Assembly: GCF_047303325.1 (NCBI RefSeq)
Contig: NZ_JBKBEX010000006.1
Location: 123,785 to 187,784 of the forward strand
Reading direction: 5' to 3'
Origin: Polaromonas sp047303325
GTDB taxonomy: Bacteria; Pseudomonadota; Gammaproteobacteria; Burkholderiales; Burkholderiaceae_C
Length of the DNA: 64,000 nt
Numbering within the stretch: position 1 is the stretch's first letter; each line of letters opens with the position of its first letter. The notes beneath the pieces are model-generated. The model was given only the letters and a program-made list of their open reading frames with translations, was not told the DNA's origin and made no database searches. The position numbers and the translations under genes are program-made. Positions 59,729 to 64,000 of the stretch are shown here, in pieces.

Positions 59729-59873
59729 TTATCCGCAGATTTCGCAGATTTCCGCAGATTCATACAGATAAGGACCATCATGGCGCAAGGCCGCGCGCCC
59801 GGCGTATGGCGACAAAAAGAAGTCCTAGGTTTCTTTTCTTCAATCTGCGTAAATCTGCGAAATCTGTGGATAA
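59729..59873. repeat. 145-bp element with 32-bp inverted repeats of CGCAGATT units
   Basis: The left arm 59729-59760 and the reverse complement of the right arm 59842-59873 agree at 30 of 32 positions. Each arm is itself built of repeated CGCAGATT units. An 81-bp spacer lies between them with no convincing gene. A further degenerate unit (TCCGCGGATTGCACAGATAA, 59881-59900) follows. This has the look of a dispersed non-coding repeat or a miniature element in the gap between the phosphodiesterase and the molybdenum enzyme operon. It can also form a long hairpin in RNA and end transcription of the ABC operon. Confidence 0.65.
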
Positions 59874-59900
59874 AAATTAATCCGCGGATTGCACAGATAA

Positions 59901-60162
59901 AAGCAGCTTTGAAGCAGTGACGTCGCCGCGCCCCTTGCTTCTTGTATCTCTCGATTGCTGGATTGCAATCCTTCTTACCCCATTCGCTGTTGAGTCAATA
60001 GTGCTACAGGCCCAAGGCAGGCGCCCACGGCCGTCCCCGCCGCCGTCCTACGGCGCGGCTTATCGTCAACACGGATGCTGGGGCTTTGACTTGCTGCTTT
60101 AATCAGACAGGTGCGCCGCGGGCGCCGCATCCGCGGCCGCCGGTTCACTCCCCAAGAAAGCC
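59901..60162 (+). other. Remainder of the 445-bp spacer before the paoABC-type operon
   Basis: No gene is supported here. Composition drops in GC in the first half (59901-60010) and returns to normal after it. The promoter of the molybdenum oxidoreductase operon must lie here, but I cannot single out -35/-10 elements or an operator. A GC-rich stretch with several CCGCGG/GCGCC palindromic steps (60114-60145) precedes the first start codon. Confidence 0.4.
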
Positions 60163-60717
60163 ATGGCAATGACTGAATCCTCTCCCAGCTCCGCCGGCGC
60201 CGTGCCCACGGCCCGCGTCACGCTCGACGTGAACGGCCAGGCGCACACGCTGAACCTGGACACCCGCACCACGCTGCTCGACACCCTGCGTGAACACCTG
60301 CACCTGACCGGCACCAAAAAAGGCTGCGACCACGGCCAGTGCGGCGCCTGCACCGTGCTGCTGGACGGCGAACGCATCAATGCCTGCCTCACGCTGGCCG
60401 TGATGCACGAGGGCGCGAAAGTCACCACCATAGAAGGCCTGGGCACGCCGCACAGCCTGCACCCCATGCAGGCCGCATTCGTCAAACACGACGGCTACCA
60501 GTGCGGCTACTGCACGCCGGGGCAAATCTGCTCGGCCGTCGGCATGCTCGATGAAATGCGCCGCGGCATTCCCAGCCACGTCAGCGCCGACCTCAACACC
60601 CGGCCCCTGCTGTCGCCCGATGAGCTGCGCGAACGCATGAGCGGCAACCTCTGCCGCTGCGGCGCCTATTCCAATATCGTCGAGGCCATCACCGAAGTTG
60701 CAGGGAGGGCGGCATGA
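60163..60717 (+). CDS. paoA: [2Fe-2S] subunit of aldehyde oxidoreductase, PaoA/YagT-like
   Basis: This 184-residue protein has two [2Fe-2S] clusters: KKGCDHGQCGACTVLLDGER...NAC near residue 54, and CGYCTPGQ with GNLCRCG in the C-terminal helical domain. It is the electron-transfer subunit of a three-subunit periplasmic-type molybdenum aldehyde oxidoreductase. It lacks the long Tat leader of E. coli PaoA, so it may stay in the cytoplasm. Its stop overlaps the next start (ATGA). Confidence 0.9.
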   Translation: MAMTESSPSSAGAVPTARVTLDVNGQAHTLNLDTRTTLLDTLREHLHLTGTKKGCDHGQCGACTVLLDGERINACLTLAVMHEGAKVTTIEGLGTPHSLHPMQAAFVKHDGYQCGYCTPGQICSAVGMLDEMRRGIPSHVSADLNTRPLLSPDELRERMSGNLCRCGAYSNIVEAITEVAGRAA

Positions 60718-61670
60718 AACCCTTCACCTATGAGCGCGCCCGCAGCCCGGCCGAGGCCGCGGCCGCCGTCATGCGCCACCCCGGCGCCAAATTCATCGCG
60801 GGCGGCACCAACCTGCTGGACTTGATGAAGCTGCAGATCGAGGCGCCCACGCACCTGGTCGACGTCAACGGCCTGGCGCTCGACAAGGTGGAAGCCACGC
60901 CCGAGGGCGGCCTGCGCATAGGCGCGCTGGTACGCAACACCGCGCTGGCCGCCGACGAACGCGTGCGGCGCGACTACGGCGTGCTGTCGCGCGCCCTGCT
61001 GGCCGGGGCTTCGGCCCAGCTGCGCAACAAGGCCACCACCGCCGGCAACCTGCTGCAGCGCACGCGCTGCCCGTATTTTTACGACACCGACCAGGCCTGC
61101 AACAAGCGCCAGCCCGGCAGCGGCTGCAGCGCCATCGGCGGCCACACGCGCCAGCACGCCGTCATAGGCGCCAGCCAGGCCTGCATCGCCACCCACCCCA
61201 GCGACATGGCCGTGGCCATGCGTGTGCTCGACGCCACGGTGGAAACCGTCAAGCCCGACGGCGCCAGGCGCGTCATCCCGATTGCCGACTTCCACCGCCT
61301 GCCCGGCGACACGCCGAACGTGGAGACCGCGCTGCAGCCCGGCGAGCTCATCACCTCGGTCAGCCTGCCCAAGCCGACGGGCGGCACCCACATCTACCGC
61401 AAGGTGCGCGACCGCGCGTCTTATGCCTTCGCGCTGGTCTCGGTGGCCGCCGTGGTGCAACGCGACGGCACGGGCCGCGTCGCCCTGGGCGGCGTGGCGC
61501 ACAAACCCTGGCGCGACGATGCCGCCGATGCCGCCTTGCCGCAGGGCGCAAAAGCCGCTGCGGCGCGCCTGCTCGCCGGCGCCCAGCCCACGCATGACAA
61601 CGCCTTCAAACTGCCGCTGGTGGAGCGCACCCTCGCCGCCGTGCTGGCCCAGGCCAGGAGCGCCGCATGA
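60714..61670 (+). CDS. paoB: FAD subunit of aldehyde oxidoreductase, PaoB/YagS-like
   Basis: The 318-residue FAD-binding subunit has AKFIAGGTNLLDLMKLQIE (pyrophosphate loop near residue 30) and a cysteine-bearing insertion around residues 118-140 (RCPYFYDTDQACN, then GSGCSAIGG). That insertion carries an extra [4Fe-4S] cluster in the E. coli PaoB type. It starts with a four-base overlap on both sides. It passes electrons from the iron-sulfur subunit to the acceptor. Confidence 0.92.
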   Translation: MKPFTYERARSPAEAAAAVMRHPGAKFIAGGTNLLDLMKLQIEAPTHLVDVNGLALDKVEATPEGGLRIGALVRNTALAADERVRRDYGVLSRALLAGASAQLRNKATTAGNLLQRTRCPYFYDTDQACNKRQPGSGCSAIGGHTRQHAVIGASQACIATHPSDMAVAMRVLDATVETVKPDGARRVIPIADFHRLPGDTPNVETALQPGELITSVSLPKPTGGTHIYRKVRDRASYAFALVSVAAVVQRDGTGRVALGGVAHKPWRDDAADAALPQGAKAAAARLLAGAQPTHDNAFKLPLVERTLAAVLAQARSAA

Positions 61671-63886
61671 AATTCGACACCCCCGCCACCCGCAACCCGA
61701 TAGACCAGCTCAAGGTCATAGGCAAACCCACGGACCGCATCGACGGCCCGCTCAAGACCAGCGGCGCCGCGCCCTATGCCTATGAGCGCCATGACGTCGT
61801 GAAGGACCCGGCCTATGGCTACATCGTCGGCGCCGGCATCGCCAAGGGCCGCATCGCTTCCATGGACCTGGACGCCGCGCGCGCCGCGCCCGGCGTGCTG
61901 GCCGTCGTCACCGCGCGCAACGCCGGCAAGCTCGGCAAGGGCAAGTTCAACACCGCCAAACTGTTGGGCGGGCCCGAGATAGACCACTACCACCAGGCGC
62001 TCGCGCTCGTGGTGGCCAATACCTTTGAACAGGCGCGCGCCGCCGCGCAGCTGGTGCGCATCGAATACGAACGCACGCCGGGCAAGTTCGACCTCGCCGC
62101 GCAAAAAGAAACCGCGCCGCTGGCCAAGCCTTCCGACTTCGCCGGGCCGTCCGAGACCAAGGTCGGCGACTTCCCGGGTGCCTTCGCCGCCGCGCCCGTG
62201 CAGCTGGACGCCAGCTACAGCACACCCGACCAGTCGCACGCCATGATGGAGCCGCACGCCACCACCGCCGCCTGGCAGGGCGACAAGCTCACGCTCTGGA
62301 CGGCCAACCAGATGATCGACTGGAGCGTGGGCGACATGGCCGCCACGCTGGGCATACCGAAAGCCAATGTGCGCCTGGTCTCGCCCTTTATCGGCGGCGG
62401 TTTCGGCGGCAAGCTCTGGGTGCGCGCCGATGCGCTGCTGGCCGCCCTGGGCGCGCGCGCGGCGGGGCGGCCCGTCAAGGTCGCGCTGCAGCGCCCGCTG
62501 ATGATCAACAACACCACACACCGGCCGGCCACCCTGCAGCGCATACGCCTGGGCGCGGGCCGCGACGGCAAGATCACCGCCGTAGGCCATGAATGCTGGT
62601 CCGGCGACCTGCCCGAAGGCCAGCCCGAAACCTCGGCCAACCAGACCCGTTTGCTGTATGCCGGCGCGAACCGCTTCACCGCCACACGCCTGGCCGTGCT
62701 CGACTTGCCCGAAGGCAACGCCATGCGCGCGCCTGGCGAGGCGCCCGGTTTGATGGCCCTGGAAATCGCCATGGACGAGATGGCCGAAAAACTCGGCCTG
62801 GACCCGATCGAGTTCCGCGCGCTCAACGACACCCAGGTTGACCCGGAGCAAGCCGGGCGGCCTTTCTCGCAGCGCCGGCTTGTTGAATGCCTGCGCCTGG
62901 GCGCCGAACAATTCGGCTGGAACCGGCGCAAGGCCCAGCCCGCCCAAGTGCGCGACGGCCGGTGGCTGGTCGGCATGGGCGTGGCCGCGGCCTTTCGCAA
63001 CAACCTGCTCATGAAGTCCGCCGCGCGCGTGCGGCTCGACAAGAATGGCGTGGTCACGGTGGAAACCGACATGACCGACATAGGCACGGGCACTTACACC
63101 ATCATCGCGCAGACCGCCGCTGAAGTCATGGGCGTGCCCCTCAACAAAGTGCTGGTGCGCCTGGGCGATTCGGACTTCCCCGTCTCCTGCGGCTCAGGCG
63201 GGCAGTGGGGCGCCAACAGCTCCACCTCCGGTGTTTACGCGGCCTGCATGAAGCTGCGCGAAACCATTGCCACCCGCGCCGGCTTCACGCCGCTCGAGGC
63301 GATTTTTGAAGACGGCATGGTCCGCGTCGCCGACCGCGCCGTGCCGCTCGCCCAAGTCGCCCAAGCGGCCGGCGACAGCGGCCTGGTCGCCGAAGACTTC
63401 ATGGAATACGGCGACCTGGGCAATAAGTACCAGCAATCCACCTTCGGCGCGCATTTCGTCGAAGTCGGCGTCGACGCCGCCACCGGCGAGATCCGCGTGC
63501 GCCGCATGCTAGCCGTCTGCGCCGCGGGCCGCATCCTGAACCCCAAGGCCGCGCGCAGCCAGGTCATAGGCGCCATGACCATGGGCGTGGGCGCGGCACT
63601 CATGGAAGAACTCGCGGTCGACAAGCGCCACGGCTTTTTTGTGAACCACGACCTCGCAGGCTATGAGGTGCCGGTGCATGCCGACATCCCGCACCAAGAT
63701 GTGATCTTTCTTGATGAAACCGATCCGGTTTCTTCGCCTATGAAGGCTAAAGGGGTTGGCGAGCTTGGGATTTGTGGGATTGCTGCTGCGGTTGCGAATG
63801 CGGTTTATAACGCGACAGGGGTGAGGGTGAGGGACTATCCCATCACGCTTGACAAGTTGTTGGAGCGATTGCCAAACGTGGTTTGA
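61667..63886 (+). CDS. paoC: Molybdenum subunit of aldehyde oxidoreductase, PaoC/YagR-like
   Basis: This 739-residue catalytic subunit of the xanthine oxidase family binds the molybdenum cofactor and oxidises aromatic or other aldehydes to acids. Visible stretches are IGGGFGGKLWVRADALLAA, the MoCo contact SCGSGGQWGANSSTSG and the catalytic Glu in KGVGELGICG. Length is that of PaoC. The last ~60 codons (from about 63700) shift to T-ending codons and lower GC than the rest of the gene. No XdhC/PaoD chaperone gene follows before the window ends. Confidence 0.92.
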   Translation: MKFDTPATRNPIDQLKVIGKPTDRIDGPLKTSGAAPYAYERHDVVKDPAYGYIVGAGIAKGRIASMDLDAARAAPGVLAVVTARNAGKLGKGKFNTAKLLGGPEIDHYHQALALVVANTFEQARAAAQLVRIEYERTPGKFDLAAQKETAPLAKPSDFAGPSETKVGDFPGAFAAAPVQLDASYSTPDQSHAMMEPHATTAAWQGDKLTLWTANQMIDWSVGDMAATLGIPKANVRLVSPFIGGGFGGKLWVRADALLAALGARAAGRPVKVALQRPLMINNTTHRPATLQRIRLGAGRDGKITAVGHECWSGDLPEGQPETSANQTRLLYAGANRFTATRLAVLDLPEGNAMRAPGEAPGLMALEIAMDEMAEKLGLDPIEFRALNDTQVDPEQAGRPFSQRRLVECLRLGAEQFGWNRRKAQPAQVRDGRWLVGMGVAAAFRNNLLMKSAARVRLDKNGVVTVETDMTDIGTGTYTIIAQTAAEVMGVPLNKVLVRLGDSDFPVSCGSGGQWGANSSTSGVYAACMKLRETIATRAGFTPLEAIFEDGMVRVADRAVPLAQVAQAAGDSGLVAEDFMEYGDLGNKYQQSTFGAHFVEVGVDAATGEIRVRRMLAVCAAGRILNPKAARSQVIGAMTMGVGAALMEELAVDKRHGFFVNHDLAGYEVPVHADIPHQDVIFLDETDPVSSPMKAKGVGELGICGIAAAVANAVYNATGVRVRDYPITLDKLLERLPNVV

Positions 63887-63954
63887 ATTGTTTTTGCTCC
63901 GGCGGTGTGCTCCCCTCTGACTCCTGCTGGCCGGGGGTAGCCCGGCAGCTACTC

Positions 63955-63984
63955 ACTTTTCTTTTGCTTCGCCAAAAGAAAAGT
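63955..63984. terminator. Perfect 12-bp hairpin after paoC (terminator or dispersed repeat)
   Basis: ACTTTTCTTTTG (63955-63966) and CAAAAGAAAAGT (63973-63984) pair perfectly around a CTTCGC loop. It stands 69 bp past the paoC stop. The purine-rich motif AAGCAAAAGAAAAGG that follows repeats part of the stem. The pattern looks like a dispersed repeat seen near operon ends in this bacterial group. Either way it can end transcription in both directions. Confidence 0.5.
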
Positions 63985-64000
63985 AAGCAAAAGAAAAGGC

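Noticed and set aside
59718..59920. Short frame through the inverted repeat as a possible small protein
   Set aside because: The translation is made of the repeat units themselves and no ribosome site precedes a sensible start. The nucleotide-level symmetry explains the open frame.

Overview
The window looks like chromosomal DNA from a high-GC betaproteobacterium of the order Burkholderiales, most likely a Comamonadaceae member such as Polaromonas or Variovorax. This rests on the very high GC content, the five Bug/TctC-type periplasmic receptors scattered without their membrane partners, and a catabolic, regulator-rich gene style. The genus is an inference. I saw no rRNA, tRNA or CRISPR. The window is almost entirely accessory catabolism, respiration and transport.

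Left part (1-11.9 kb): an oxidoreductase gene split by a 267-bp inverted-repeat element, then an MFS exporter and a divergent AraC regulator. Next is a short denitrification module on the minus strand, nirK (three-domain copper nitrite reductase) followed by norZ (quinol NO reductase), with an FNR/NNR-type box upstream. Then come an alpha/beta hydrolase, a GntR regulator divergent from a fumarylacetoacetate-hydrolase-family gene plus a Bug receptor, and a LysR regulator.

11.9-25.9 kb: a plus-strand aromatic cluster made of a benzoylformate-decarboxylase-type enzyme, an aldehyde dehydrogenase, a FAD monooxygenase, hydroxyquinol 1,2-dioxygenase, maleylacetate reductase and an enoyl-CoA hydratase, with two Bug receptors interleaved. 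It suggests a route from a hydroxylated aryl-glyoxylate through hydroxyquinol to 3-oxoadipate. Minus-strand tctD-tctE-Bug genes and another Bug receptor follow.

26-48.5 kb: the most striking region. Around one divergent promoter region (31042-31317) lie, leftwards, ferredoxin, ferredoxin-NADP reductase, a TetR regulator, enamidase and etfBA. Rightwards lie 6-hydroxynicotinate reductase, a UPF0280 protein, two DUF1185 proteins, a branched-chain-type ABC importer, a deleted receptor relic, and a NicAB-like molybdenum hydroxylase fused to three cytochrome c domains. Beyond them are a class III CoA-transferase, two LysR regulators and a RidA protein. Together they outline aerobic uptake and hydroxylation of nicotinate or a related N-heteroaromatic, ferredoxin-driven ring reduction as in Eubacterium barkeri, enamide hydrolysis, and CoA-ester/ETF-linked oxidation.

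48.5-64 kb: an Lhr-type helicase, a ZntB/CorA transporter, and a LacI-controlled ABC importer operon ending in a metallophosphodiesterase. A 445-bp gap carrying a 32-bp inverted repeat follows, then a PaoABC-type molybdenum aldehyde oxidoreductase operon and a terminal hairpin.
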